A DNA stretch of 64,000 nt from Crocinitomix catalasitica ATCC 23190 (GTDB lineage Bacteria > Bacteroidota > Bacteroidia > Flavobacteriales_D > Crocinitomicaceae). Positions 8,855 to 17,467 of this stretch are shown piece after piece. The stretch spans positions 62,001 to 126,000 of the forward strand of contig NZ_JHXV01000008.1 of the NCBI RefSeq assembly GCF_000621625.1. The letters run 5' to 3'. The notes under the pieces were generated by a model, which made no database searches, was not told where the DNA came from, and saw only the letters and a program-made list of their open reading frames with translations. The position numbers and the translations under genes are program-made. Every line of letters begins with the position of its first letter. Within the stretch, counting starts at the first letter, position 1.

Positions 8855-9970
8855 TTAAATTTGTTCGATTGCCTCTAATAGCCTCGGGTGAATAATTTGA
8901 CCGTTGCTGATCACTTTAGTCGCGGTTAAAATTTCGTCTGATTCTTTATCAATATTTTTTAATAGGTATTGAATAAAGGATGTGAAATTCTGGCCAATAG
9001 TAGTTGAAGTTGCTACGCTGAATTCAGCAAAACGTGCAACACGCCCATCAATTGTAACACCGTGTTTAATGACGATTTCTCCTGGTTCAGTTAGTTCACA
9101 ATTACCTTGATTTGAAGCGGCTAAATCGACGATTACAGAACCTTGTTTCATTGTTTTTACTACTTCTTTTTTTATCAAGATTGGTGCGCGTTTCCCTGGA
9201 ATTTGAGCTGTAGTTATAATCATATCAGCTTTGCCGATTTCAATCGCTAATTGCGCATTTAATTTCTCTAAATACTCTGGATCTTGTTCAACAGCGTAAC
9301 CTCCGCTAGCTTCATTTTCAGTCGCGCCTGGAATTTCAATAAAACTTGCACCCAAACTTTCTACTTCAGTTTTTGTTGCTCGTCTAATATCGAAAGCTTT
9401 TACACGTCCCCCTAGTCTTTTTGCTGTTGCAATAGCTTGAAGACCTGCAACACCAGCACCAATAACTAAAAAATTAGCAGGAGGCAAAGTGCCTCCTGCG
9501 CTAGTAATCATGGGCACCACCGAAGAGAAAAAGGATGATGCCCGCAATACTGCCTGATACCCCGCAATTGAAGCAATTGTTGACAGTATGTCCATGGATT
9601 GCGCTATTGAGGATCTCGGTATAAAGTTTAAACTAAAAAGATCAACATTAGTTTCTTTGAAGGGTAACAGAACAGAAAAATCATTCAAGCAATCGAAAAA
9701 TCCGATTACGGTTATATTTTTATTAATGTTTTTAAATTGGACAGGACTAGAAAAAGTAACAATGATGTCCACTGCTTCAATGAGTTTTGTTCTGTCCGAA
9801 ATTATTGTTGCCCCAGCCTCCACATATGCAGTGTCGGTGAATCCAGCGTTCTGGCCCGCACCGCTTTCAACGTATATGATGGTCTGATTATCTAAAAGCT
9901 TAACATTTGCAGGGGTTAAGGCAACAATTTTTTTTAATTCGGTTTCTTTTAAGATTCCTATTTTCTTCAT
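8855..9970 (-). CDS. pntAA: NAD(P) transhydrogenase subunit alpha part 1 (NAD-binding)
   Basis: The 371-residue protein is domain I of transhydrogenase, related to alanine dehydrogenase. It shows the Rossmann motif GAGVAGLQAIATAKRLGG near residue 170, followed by VKAFDIRRATKTEVESLGA and VDLAASNQGNCELT. It binds NADH on the cytoplasmic side and works with the two membrane subunits encoded directly downstream. It begins six bases after the glutamate dehydrogenase stop, so NADPH supply and glutamate metabolism are encoded in one unit. Confidence 0.96.
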   Translation of the reverse strand: MKKIGILKETELKKIVALTPANVKLLDNQTIIYVESGAGQNAGFTDTAYVEAGATIISDRTKLIEAVDIIVTFSSPVQFKNINKNITVIGFFDCLNDFSVLLPFKETNVDLFSLNFIPRSSIAQSMDILSTIASIAGYQAVLRASSFFSSVVPMITSAGGTLPPANFLVIGAGVAGLQAIATAKRLGGRVKAFDIRRATKTEVESLGASFIEIPGATENEASGGYAVEQDPEYLEKLNAQLAIEIGKADMIITTAQIPGKRAPILIKKEVVKTMKQGSVIVDLAASNQGNCELTEPGEIVIKHGVTIDGRVARFAEFSVATSTTIGQNFTSFIQYLLKNIDKESDEILTATKVISNGQIIHPRLLEAIEQI

Positions 9971-9976
9971 TTCAAA

Positions 9977-11263
9977 TTATGGGAATACCCCACGTTCTTT
10001 ATATGTTAATTCTAATCTCGTTAATGCTACTACATAAGCTGCTGTTCTCATATCTGTTGAATGAAGTTTTGCCATGTCAACAGTTTTAAAATATGCAGTT
10101 GAAACTTTGTCTTGAATTAAGTTTAAAACGTCATCCATTTTCCAGTTCTCGCTTCTTTTATTCTGTAACCACTCGTAGTAACTACCAATTACACCACCTG
10201 AATTACAAAGGATGTCAGGAATGATATCAATACCTTTTTCTAATAATACTTTTTCAGCTTCAGTATCTAATGGTCCGTTTGCACCTTCAGCGATTAGCTT
10301 CGTATTAATTTTGTCTACATTGTCCATTGTGATTTGATTGCCTAATGCAGCTGGAATAATAATGTCACACTCAATACCAAAGAATTCTTCTGAATCAATG
10401 AATGTTGCATTTTTAAAAGCCGATATAGAACCGTTCGTCTCTGTACAGTGTGCGTTTAATTCGTCAGGATTAATTCCGTTTTTATTAATCATTGTTCCAC
10501 TTGCATCTTGAACAGCGATTAGTTTTGCACCTTCTTTTTCAAGGAAGTACGAAGCCCAATATCCAACGTTTCCAAATCCTTGTACAATGAATCTTTTACC
10601 GTTTAAGTCTTGGTTATGTGCTTTCGCCCATGATTTAATCGTAGAAACAACACCAAATCCAGTTGCTCTATCTCTACCTTCTAAACCTCCCGATCCTACT
10701 GGTTTTCCAGTAACAACATGTAAGTTTTTTTGTCTGATCGACGTAGATTTAGTGGAAGAATAAGTGTCAGAAATCCAAGCCATAATCTGTGCATTGGTAT
10801 TTACATCTGGTGCAGGAATATCATGATCAGGTCCAATATTTTCTCCTAATGCAAAAGTGAATCGTCTTGTGATTCGCTCTAATTCACTATTCGAATAGAT
10901 TTTTGGATTCAATTGAATTCCACCTTTGCCACCTCCATAAGGAAGTCCAGCTAAAGCTGTTTTCCATGTCATCCACATTGCTAAAGCTCTAGCAGCGTCT
11001 ATATCTACCGTAGGATGGTATCTTAAACCTCCTTTGTATGGTCCCAATGCATTATTGTGTTGAACACGGTATCCAGTAAATACTTCAATTTCGCCATTGT
11101 CAAGTTTCACAGGAAAATGTACAACGATTTCGTTGTTAGTTGAAGCTAAAATTTTTCTAATTCCAGGACTTAGAGACATTGTATCAGCAGCGTGATCAAA
11201 TTGTCTCATTACATTTTCATACATGCCCTTTTTATTGGCAGCGTTTACTTCTTTTACTTCCAT
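9977..11263 (-). CDS. gdhA: Glu/Leu/Phe/Val dehydrogenase, likely glutamate dehydrogenase
   Basis: With the ATG at 11263 the product has 428 residues, normal for the family. It contains the catalytic region LPYGGGKGGIQ (active-site lysine), PDVNTNAQIMAWI, a Rossmann motif VQGFGNVGYWASYFL and ILCNSGGVIGSYYEW. It interconverts glutamate and 2-oxoglutarate plus ammonia. A longer frame starts at 11290, but the ATG at 11263 follows a purine-rich stretch and avoids overlap with the preceding gene. Coenzyme preference (NAD or NADP) is not decided here, though linkage to transhydrogenase suggests a link to NADPH. Confidence 0.92.
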   Translation of the reverse strand: MEVKEVNAANKKGMYENVMRQFDHAADTMSLSPGIRKILASTNNEIVVHFPVKLDNGEIEVFTGYRVQHNNALGPYKGGLRYHPTVDIDAARALAMWMTWKTALAGLPYGGGKGGIQLNPKIYSNSELERITRRFTFALGENIGPDHDIPAPDVNTNAQIMAWISDTYSSTKSTSIRQKNLHVVTGKPVGSGGLEGRDRATGFGVVSTIKSWAKAHNQDLNGKRFIVQGFGNVGYWASYFLEKEGAKLIAVQDASGTMINKNGINPDELNAHCTETNGSISAFKNATFIDSEEFFGIECDIIIPAALGNQITMDNVDKINTKLIAEGANGPLDTEAEKVLLEKGIDIIPDILCNSGGVIGSYYEWLQNKRSENWKMDDVLNLIQDKVSTAYFKTVDMAKLHSTDMRTAAYVVALTRLELTYKERGVFP

Positions 11264-11273
11264 TATTTCTTTA

Positions 11274-11555
11274 TTATTTATATTCTTCACAAGAAAAAAT
11301 TACCATCTCTGGCGTTCTTAAATTACACGTCTCCTTTAATTCACAATTTCCACATAGTCCAAGAATTGTATTGGCAGTTGCTATGTTTGGCGCTGCAGTT
11401 TTTATAATTCGTTCTATTTTATCCATTGCTTTTAATTCATAAGATTCGCATTGATGGATAGGTGCAGATGCCGCAATTTCGAATAGACAAAATTGGTGTG
11501 CAGTGCAATTTGGACAGAGTCCAGATTGTGTGATGAGCTGTGTGTTCGATTCCAT
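11274..11555 (-). CDS. Small protein with two four-cysteine repeats, first gene of the gdh-pnt operon
   Basis: Starting at the ATG at 11555, the product has 93 residues and two copies of one pattern: CPNCTAHQFC plus a Cys about twelve residues later ending in CESYE, and CGNCELKETC plus a later Cys ending in CEEYK. The spacing is C-x2-C-x5-C-x11/12-C in each. This resembles a metal-binding (zinc or iron-sulfur) module. I do not recognise the family. It starts the operon, ten bases ahead of gdhA. A longer frame reaches 11642, but its N-terminus does not look conserved. Confidence 0.6.
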   Translation of the reverse strand: MESNTQLITQSGLCPNCTAHQFCLFEIAASAPIHQCESYELKAMDKIERIIKTAAPNIATANTILGLCGNCELKETCNLRTPEMVIFSCEEYK

Positions 11556-11744
11556 TGCTTTACCATTATTCAAAATGGATGCCAAACAATGGTTGTTGTA
11601 GCGATTATAGTTGAGAATTGCGGGTAAGTACCTGTTAAGCAATTGTTAATAAATTGGCACGATAACGAAGGTACTTTTTAGAAGAAGTGTTTTTTTTGAA
11701 TTAAATCGGGGTGAAATTCCTCGGGTGGTACTTTTCGTACCAGT

Positions 11745-13070
11745 CTATTTTAGCTTCTCCCGAAGTGTTTTTCGATCGATATTCAGAATTTGCGCAGCTT
11801 TTGTTTTATTATTACCTGTCGCATTCAATACTTTTTGGATATACCTTTTCTCCATATCGGCTAACGTCATCATTGTGTCTGGAATTTCATTCGTTGGAGA
11901 TTGCATTTTCATATGATTAGGAATATCCTCTATCGTTATCTTTTTATCAGTCATAATAACTAAACGATATACGAAGTTTTCTAATTCTCTAACATTTCCA
12001 GGCCAGGCATAATCAATCAATATTTTGAGTAGAGGTTTGCTGATTTTAAGCACAGCCTTTTTCTGTTCGTTACTGTATTTTTTATTGAAATAATCGAATA
12101 AATGAGGAATGTCTTCTCTTCGATCACGCAATGGTGGAATTTCAACAGTTACCACATTCAAACGGTAATAAAGATCCTCTCTGAACATTTGTTTATCGAT
12201 CATCTCTAATAAATTACTATTGGATGCAGTGATAATACGAACGTCTATTTGTTGAGACTTTGTTGCCCCTAACATGGTTATTTCTTTGTCCTGAATAGCC
12301 CGTAATAATTTAGCCTGAACGGTTAGTGATGCATTGCTAATTTCATCTAAAAATAATGTTCCTGTATTGGCCGCTTGGAAAAAACCGGCTCTCGTTGTAA
12401 AGGCGCCCGTAAAACTTCCTTTTATATGTCCAAATAATTCGCTTTCTAAAAGTTGATCTGGAATAGCGCCGCAATTTACAGGAACAAATGGGGCAGAGGA
12501 GAAGTTCGAATTATAATGAATGGCTCTTGCAACCATTTCTTTACCCGTTCCACTTTCCCCCGTAATTAGTACGGTGGCTTTGTTATTTTTTGTTCGTTCA
12601 ATAGTTTGATACAATTTTTGCATCACGTCAGACACACCAATTATACCGTGAAAAGAGCTTAGTTTTTCTGTACTAATAGCAGTTGTAATTTCTTGTATTT
12701 TATTACCCAATACATTTTCTATTGCCTCTTTTAGTTCGTCATTGGTAAATGGTTTAATCAAGTATTCTAAAGCCCCTAATTTCATTACATCAACAGCTGC
12801 GCGCACGTCTGGATAACCTGTAACAACCAAGACTGGCGTAATATTAAAATGTTGTGAAATGTATTTGACCAATTGTCGCCCATCAATTTTAGGCATATGT
12901 AAATCGGTGATTACTAAATCAATTTTTGTTGACTCTAAGATGTCAATCGCCTCTACAACGCCACTGCAAACAATCGGGTTCAATCCAAGGTCGTTCAGAT
13001 TTCTCCTCAAAATTTCAAGCATGTCGACTGAATCATCGACAACCAATACCGTAAGTTGGGGATCAAGCAT
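11745..13070 (-). CDS. Sigma-54-dependent response regulator (NtrC/AtoC family)
   Basis: The 441-residue protein has a receiver domain (residues 1-120, phosphorylated Asp in VITDLHMPKIDG, Lys in LIKPF), an AAA+ domain (about 145-370) with Walker A GESGTGKE, the sigma-54 contact loop written GSFTGA instead of GAFTGA, and Walker B GTLFLDE, then a Fis-type HTH at the end (NNKTKAAQILNIDRKTLREK). It should activate sigma-54 promoters after phosphorylation. Its gene overlaps the stop of the histidine kinase gene by eight bases. Targets are not evident. Confidence 0.93.
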   Translation of the reverse strand: MLDPQLTVLVVDDSVDMLEILRRNLNDLGLNPIVCSGVVEAIDILESTKIDLVITDLHMPKIDGRQLVKYISQHFNITPVLVVTGYPDVRAAVDVMKLGALEYLIKPFTNDELKEAIENVLGNKIQEITTAISTEKLSSFHGIIGVSDVMQKLYQTIERTKNNKATVLITGESGTGKEMVARAIHYNSNFSSAPFVPVNCGAIPDQLLESELFGHIKGSFTGAFTTRAGFFQAANTGTLFLDEISNASLTVQAKLLRAIQDKEITMLGATKSQQIDVRIITASNSNLLEMIDKQMFREDLYYRLNVVTVEIPPLRDRREDIPHLFDYFNKKYSNEQKKAVLKISKPLLKILIDYAWPGNVRELENFVYRLVIMTDKKITIEDIPNHMKMQSPTNEIPDTMMTLADMEKRYIQKVLNATGNNKTKAAQILNIDRKTLREKLK

Positions 13071-14169
13071 CTTTATTAAGTTTTAGTTGGATTGTAAATT
13101 CAGTGCCTTCACCTAGGTTTGAAATAACACTGATTTCACCTTGATGTGCTTGAACGATGCCATAAGTAACGGCAAGTCCTAATCCCGTTCCAGAACCGGC
13201 CTCTTTTGTAGAGTAAAAAGGTTCGAATATTTTTTGCATATTTTTAGGATCGATCCCTGTACCGCTATCTTTTATTTTTAATGATATATATTTTTTAGTA
13301 TGTGTTGTTTTGATAGATATCGGTCCTCCATTCGGCATGGCTGCAATCGCATTTAAAATCAAATTGAATAATACTTGAGAAAATTGGATGGCATCAACTT
13401 TTACTTGCGGTAAATTTTCTTCTAAGTTAAAGTCGATATGAACATTCGCTTCTGCCAATTGCAGATGTAATAAATCTATGTTCTCAAGAATTAGTGCATT
13501 GATCTGTGTCATCTTAAATTGAGATGGCATATCACATGAAAAGAACATTAGTTTTTTTACAATATGTCTGGCATGTAAAGTTGATTTAATAATCTTCCCT
13601 AAGTCTGCATTCTTTTTGTCTTGTGTCTGCATTAATTCGGCATAGCCTAGAATGTTGCCGAGTGGCGTATTTAATTCGTGTGCGATACCTGCAGTAATTT
13701 CACCAAGAAGATTCAAACGATCGTTTCTACGCAATTGATCGTTCATCTTTTTTTCTTGTTGATTCTTTTGATATAAAGCAACAATGGCTTCTATTTCATG
13801 ACCAATTTGTTCGATTAAATCTTGCTCTTCTTTTAAAAAAGGAACAATATTATTGGTGTCTATATGTTCTTTGTATGAAATGATAATCTCTCCGGCTTCT
13901 TTGCCATCAATGGCTAAAGGCATTTTTTGAAAATGACCTTTTTTTCTAGCGTTTCCGTAGTTCTTATCCAATAATTTAATGCTGACATCAAGAAAAGCTG
14001 GATATTGCCAACCTTCTGGAATTTCTTTGAGAATCTGATTGATCATCTCATCTAATGAGTCGCGGTGTTCTCTAGCAATCCTTGAAATTCTATAAAGACA
14101 AGTCAATTCTTTGACACGTTCTTGCAATTTTAATGTAAGGTCGTCTTTATTCGTTTCTTTGTCTAGCAT
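13063..14169 (-). CDS. Soluble NtrB-like sensor histidine kinase
   Basis: The 368-residue protein has no membrane segment. Its first 150 residues start with KLQERVKELTCLYRISRIA and look like a GAF-type sensor; the kinase core has the H box GIAHELNTPLGNILGYAE (near residue 165), the N box LFNLILNAIAAMPNGG, and G boxes DSGTGID and GSGTGLGLAV. It presumably phosphorylates the adjacent NtrC-family regulator. The cytoplasmic location points to an internal signal. Confidence 0.9.
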   Translation of the reverse strand: MLDKETNKDDLTLKLQERVKELTCLYRISRIAREHRDSLDEMINQILKEIPEGWQYPAFLDVSIKLLDKNYGNARKKGHFQKMPLAIDGKEAGEIIISYKEHIDTNNIVPFLKEEQDLIEQIGHEIEAIVALYQKNQQEKKMNDQLRRNDRLNLLGEITAGIAHELNTPLGNILGYAELMQTQDKKNADLGKIIKSTLHARHIVKKLMFFSCDMPSQFKMTQINALILENIDLLHLQLAEANVHIDFNLEENLPQVKVDAIQFSQVLFNLILNAIAAMPNGGPISIKTTHTKKYISLKIKDSGTGIDPKNMQKIFEPFYSTKEAGSGTGLGLAVTYGIVQAHQGEISVISNLGEGTEFTIQLKLNKDA

Positions 14170-14229
14170 GAATTCATTTTTATCAAAAATACAATATTCT
14201 AATAAAGCCTGCTTTCTACTTTTGATAAA

Positions 14230-14778
14230 TTAATCTCTGTTAACTAGAATTTTATCGAGTTTGATGTCATGTGGCTCAGTTGGTACTTTGTCAATCTCTT
14301 GAAACGGGTAAAAAATACCCAGTTTAAAACTCTCAGGATGATTGTCTAAAAAATTGTCATAATACCCTCCGCCATAGCCTAAACGGAATAAATCGTTGTC
14401 GAATGCTAATCCAGGGATGATCACTAAATCAAATGGTCCGTCATATATATTAGCTTCTGCTGGATGCGTAGTGCCAAAAACACCTTTTTCTATATCTTTT
14501 AAAGAGGTCAGTACTCTGTTCTCTAATTTGCGTTTGGGAAGTGTTTTTGGTGTGATTATTTTAATTCCTTTTGCTAATAAACGCTCAAGTAAAGGGGAGA
14601 TATCGATTTCTTTGCCCATTGGTAAATAGGCGTGAACGGTTTGATATTCTTGTTCATCTATAATGGCTTCGATTTGATCGCAGATCCATGAATCATAAAT
14701 GATTTTATCGGCTTTTTTGAATTGAGCACGGCGAATTAGCATTGATTCACGTATTTGTTTTTTGCTGTCTTCAATCAT
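14230..14778 (-). CDS. 5-formyltetrahydrofolate cyclo-ligase
   Basis: The 182-residue protein has the family signature GLAFDNDLFRLGYGGGYYDNFL-type stretch near residues 125-145 and an N-terminal basic ATP-binding segment (MLIRRAQF). It converts 5-formyl-THF to 5,10-methenyl-THF using ATP. It lies 60 bases upstream of the histidine kinase gene on the same strand and may share its transcript. Confidence 0.92.
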   Translation of the reverse strand: MIEDSKKQIRESMLIRRAQFKKADKIIYDSWICDQIEAIIDEQEYQTVHAYLPMGKEIDISPLLERLLAKGIKIITPKTLPKRKLENRVLTSLKDIEKGVFGTTHPAEANIYDGPFDLVIIPGLAFDNDLFRLGYGGGYYDNFLDNHPESFKLGIFYPFQEIDKVPTEPHDIKLDKILVNRD

Positions 14779-14815
14779 GTTTTTGAGATTTGTTTCAAAT
14801 GTATTAAAAAATTAA

Positions 14816-14854
14816 CGGATAGTTTTGTCCGATTTATAAAAAGTGCTAAATTTG
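14816..14854 (+). promoter_or_regulatory. rrf2 promoter with overlapping inverted-repeat operator candidate
   Basis: TTTTG at 14823-14827 and TAAATTTG at 14847-14854 form a -33/-7 pair with a 19-base spacer. An imperfect inverted repeat CGGATA-N4-TGTCCG (14816-14831) covers the -33 element. A repeat of the same geometry occurs upstream of the next gene (15324-15339), so autoregulation by the Rrf2 protein is likely. Confidence 0.45.
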
Positions 14855-14869
14855 TTTCAAATTTTAATT

Positions 14870-15304
14870 ATGTTTTCAAAAGCTTGTGAATACGGAATAC
14901 GTGCTACGGTATATATAGCACAGGAGTCTTTGTCTGGAAACAGGGCAAGCTTGAAAGTTATTGCAAAAGAGATTGATTCGCCAGAAGCGTTTACGGCAAA
15001 AATTTTACAGCAACTGGCAAGACATAATCTAATTCTTTCAACGAAAGGACCGCATGGAGGTTTTGAAATTGCACCTGAAAATTTATATCATTTAACGTTG
15101 GATAAAATTGTAAAATCAATTGATGGAGATGAGATTTATCAAGGTTGTGGACTTGGTTTAAAGGCTTGTGATGCAGATAATCCTTGTCCATTACATTTTC
15201 AATTTTTAGAGGTTAGAAATAAATTGAGTCTGATGTTACACACCACAAAAATTTATGAAATGGCAGAAGGTATTGTTGATGGATCTGCTTTTTTAAGGCG
15301 ATAA
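14870..15304 (+). CDS. Rrf2 family transcriptional regulator, NsrR/IscR-like
   Basis: Using the ATG at 14870 the product has 144 residues with an N-terminal winged helix (MFSKACEYGIRATVYIA, KILQQLARHNLILSTKGPHGGF) and three cysteines spaced C-x6-C-x5-C in the stretch around residues 103-116, the position of the iron-sulfur ligands in NsrR and IscR. The product is probably an Fe-S sensor. The two genes downstream on the same strand encode a small membrane protein and a truncated haemoglobin, which supports a role in sensing nitric oxide or oxygen. The upstream in-frame start at 14843 would precede the predicted transcription start. Confidence 0.85.
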   Translation: MFSKACEYGIRATVYIAQESLSGNRASLKVIAKEIDSPEAFTAKILQQLARHNLILSTKGPHGGFEIAPENLYHLTLDKIVKSIDGDEIYQGCGLGLKACDADNPCPLHFQFLEVRNKLSLMLHTTKIYEMAEGIVDGSAFLRR

Positions 15305-15323
15305 AAAAAAATTATTTAAATAA

Positions 15324-15339
15324 AGGACAAAAAGGTCTT
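15324..15339. promoter_or_regulatory. Candidate Rrf2 operator upstream of membrane protein/haemoglobin genes
   Basis: AGGACA-N4-GGTCTT is an imperfect inverted repeat with the same 6-4-6 layout as the one at 14816-14831, and both sites contain GGACAAAA (on opposite strands). It lies 20 bases before the ATG at 15359. Confidence 0.4.
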
Positions 15340-15358
15340 AATATATTATTTACGAAAA

Positions 15359-15643
15359 ATGAAAACCATGATATTCGAAAATCAAATCAAATTTTTTGAC
15401 CGATATAGATATGGCGTGATGTCTGCGTATCTCGTGATTGGGTCATGTATAGGTTCAGCAGCTGCTTTGTTGATTCTAAAGGTCGATTCGGGTCCGTTCT
15501 TTTTAGCAATAAGTGCGGTGGCTACAATGGCATCGAATGCTGTTTGTATTGCGCAAGGGTCGCCTAAATTATGTGTATACACTTTTTATATTGCAACATT
15601 CATTAATATTATTCTAATCATTGCGCATGCTGTCATCTTATAG
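15359..15643 (+). CDS. Small three-helix membrane protein of the Rrf2/haemoglobin unit
   Basis: The 94-residue protein has a short charged N-terminus (FENQIKFFDRYRYGV) and three hydrophobic segments at about residues 20-41, 45-63 and 72-93. Two cysteines (GSCIGS, NAVCIAQG) sit in or near the membrane. No family is recognised with confidence. It follows the Rrf2 gene by 54 bases and overlaps the truncated haemoglobin gene by 23 bases, so a role in the same stress response is inferred from position only. Confidence 0.6.
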   Translation: MKTMIFENQIKFFDRYRYGVMSAYLVIGSCIGSAAALLILKVDSGPFFLAISAVATMASNAVCIAQGSPKLCVYTFYIATFINIILIIAHAVIL

Positions 15644-16007
15644 GTCGGATATCAAAGATATAAAGGACATTCAATTAATGGTGGATACTTTTTATAGTAA
15701 GGTTCGGAACGATACCACTATTGGTCCAATTTTTAATGGGGTTATAAAAGATAATTGGCCAATACATTTAGAAAGGATGTATAAGTTTTGGCAAACAATT
15801 TTATTGCATGTGCCCAGTTATAGCGGAAGTCCTTTTAATAAACATCAATCCTTACCAATAGGCACTGAGCATTTTGAAATTTGGTTGGATTTATTTACAA
15901 AAACGGTTGATGAAAATTTTGCAGGAACAATCGCAGAAGAAGCGAAACTACGTGCCGAAAAAATGGCGGAAATGTTTCAATTAAAGTTGGCATTCTTGAA
16001 AAAATAA
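15621..16007 (+). CDS. Group III truncated haemoglobin
   Basis: The 128-residue protein shows the group III pattern: VDTFYSKVRNDTTIGPIF, NWPIHLERMYKFWQTILL, and KHQSLPIGTEHFEIWLDLF, where the His of KHQ/EHF region supplies the proximal haem ligand. Group III globins are linked to protection against or sensing of reactive nitrogen species. The gene overlaps the membrane-protein gene, and an NsrR-like regulator heads the unit. The exact start is uncertain (ATG at 15621 or 15627). Confidence 0.9.
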   Translation: MRMLSSYRSDIKDIKDIQLMVDTFYSKVRNDTTIGPIFNGVIKDNWPIHLERMYKFWQTILLHVPSYSGSPFNKHQSLPIGTEHFEIWLDLFTKTVDENFAGTIAEEAKLRAEKMAEMFQLKLAFLKK

Positions 16008-16030
16008 CGCAACCTTTAATTTATAGAATT

Positions 16031-16543
16031 TTATTCGCTCGTTCTTTTTATTCCTTGGGTAACGAATGAAATTCCTTGTTGCCCGGAAGTTGATATCATC
16101 ACGGCTTCAAATATCGGTTCTAATTTTGAGTTTTCTGTCGCCCAATCAAAAATAAAGTTGCCACCTGTACCCCCTTTTTCTGTTACGACCAGTTCGGCTG
16201 TTTCAAGTGGAAGAATGTAAATTGGGTGATCAAAATAAGACTTAATTAAATGTCCTTCTGTATTGAAATAATTCGCGCTTAGAATAAATACTGTGTCGAT
16301 AGATGAAGTATTCCGCATACTTAAAGTAACCGTTAAATTATGCGTAGTTTTTTCGTTATTACTGTATATCTCGGAATAAACAGATAGGTATGAACTGGCT
16401 TGATAAAGCGCATTTATATTTTTATTCTCAATAACTCGATTAGACCAAAAGTCATGCAGGTTAGGTTCCGTGGGAAGGCTGCCTGAGCAACTAATTAGAA
16501 ACCCTAAGCAAACGGATAATGGAATGATTAATTTCTGGTTCAT
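16031..16543 (-). CDS. DUF3124 lipoprotein
   Basis: The 170-residue protein has a lipoprotein signal ending in LISC. The mature part fits DUF3124: LYQASSYLSVYSEIYS, LTVTLSMRNTSSIDTVFI, FDHPIYILPLETAELVV, GTGGNFIFDW and FEAVMISTSGQQGISFV. The family has no known function. It is convergent with the haemoglobin gene and not tightly linked to the next minus-strand gene. Confidence 0.8.
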   Translation of the reverse strand: MNQKLIIPLSVCLGFLISCSGSLPTEPNLHDFWSNRVIENKNINALYQASSYLSVYSEIYSNNEKTTHNLTVTLSMRNTSSIDTVFILSANYFNTEGHLIKSYFDHPIYILPLETAELVVTEKGGTGGNFIFDWATENSKLEPIFEAVMISTSGQQGISFVTQGIKRTSE

Positions 16544-16581
16544 TTAGGTCGTTATTTTGTCTAAAAATACAAAAAATTAAT

Positions 16582-17466
16582 TTATACTTTGTTGAAACAA
16601 AAGATGGTTGGCTCTTTGTTCACACCTTCGTTAGAAATTAACATGTCACCATTTGGCATAAATGTAATGCCTTCAGCCTGTGGAAATAATTTTTCATCTA
16701 ACATCTCTACCGTTTTAATCTTACCCTTATTATCGCAAATAAGTATCATATGGTCGACTGCTGATAGGATGTAAAAATCACCTGTTTGTGGATGAACGGC
16801 TAAAGCTGAAATTCCTAATTTTAACGCTGACTTTGTTTTTTTATCTTTCGTTTTTGTCGGCAACTTTATCTTGTTCTTGTCTGCAAAATCAATCACATCG
16901 CTCAGGGTTATCTCCAAGAATGGGGATTTACTTAATTTCTTTTTGGTGAGGTCAAAAGCGTAAATCGCACGCAGGTTTTTAAATTCTTTTCCTTTCCCCA
17001 CTTTCGATTTACAACCGATTAAAAGTTGATTTGTATTGTGATCGTAACAAAGACCTTCATTGTCTTTTGCTGTAATACTGGTTTCTATAATCTTTGCTGA
17101 TTTTGAAGATGATTTATAATCTTTAATTTCAATGATTGCACCATCACTTCGCAGGATGTATATGTCCTCATCGATATGTGTGATTCCTTCATAGTCACCA
17201 TCCTCGCCAAATTTAATGCGATCAGTGATTTCGCCAGTCGTTAAATTGTAGATAAAAATAATGCCATGCTCATCTTGTACACAGGCAATTTCATCATGAC
17301 TAATATCGGTCAGTCCTGAAATTTCATGTAGAATTTTAGGTAACTTATAAGTCTTTGAGGGGGCATGTAATTTATAGTTGGAAACTTTATCAACATTGCT
17401 TGACATGCCGATAAATATAGTAAACATTACTGCAGAGACAAAAATTGTTATAATAGTCTTCTTCAT
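16582..17466 (-). CDS. SdiA-regulated (YjiK-like) beta-propeller secreted protein
   Basis: With the ATG at 17466, one base after the preceding gene's stop, the product has 294 residues with an N-terminal membrane anchor or signal (TIITIFVSAVMFTIFIGM). The rest matches the SdiA-regulated family: ILHEISGLTDISHDEIACV, DEHGIIFIYNL, GDYEGITHI, YILRSDGAIIEI, NEGLCYDHNTNQLLIGCK and AEGITFMPNGDMLISNEG. A longer frame runs into the upstream gene but has no signal peptide at its start. It appears to be a tandem paralogue of the gene directly upstream. Confidence 0.8.
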   Translation of the reverse strand: MKKTIITIFVSAVMFTIFIGMSSNVDKVSNYKLHAPSKTYKLPKILHEISGLTDISHDEIACVQDEHGIIFIYNLTTGEITDRIKFGEDGDYEGITHIDEDIYILRSDGAIIEIKDYKSSSKSAKIIETSITAKDNEGLCYDHNTNQLLIGCKSKVGKGKEFKNLRAIYAFDLTKKKLSKSPFLEITLSDVIDFADKNKIKLPTKTKDKKTKSALKLGISALAVHPQTGDFYILSAVDHMILICDNKGKIKTVEMLDEKLFPQAEGITFMPNGDMLISNEGVNKEPTIFCFNKV

Positions 17467-17467
17467 T

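Noticed and set aside
11568-11584. Minus-strand TGGCAT followed by TTGA upstream of the Cys-rich gene, as a sigma-54 promoter for the gdh-pnt operon
   Set aside because: The -12 element lacks the GC pair and the spacing would give an almost leaderless transcript; too weak to list as a promoter.
11653-11670. Plus-strand TTGGCACG, a perfect sigma-54 -24 element beside the NtrC-family regulator gene
   Set aside because: The -12 position reads CGAA rather than TTGC, and no gene starts downstream on that strand.
11726-11742. TGGTAC-N5-GTACCA hairpin at the end of the NtrC-like gene
   Set aside because: Only six base pairs and no T-run on the gene strand; not strong enough as a terminator.
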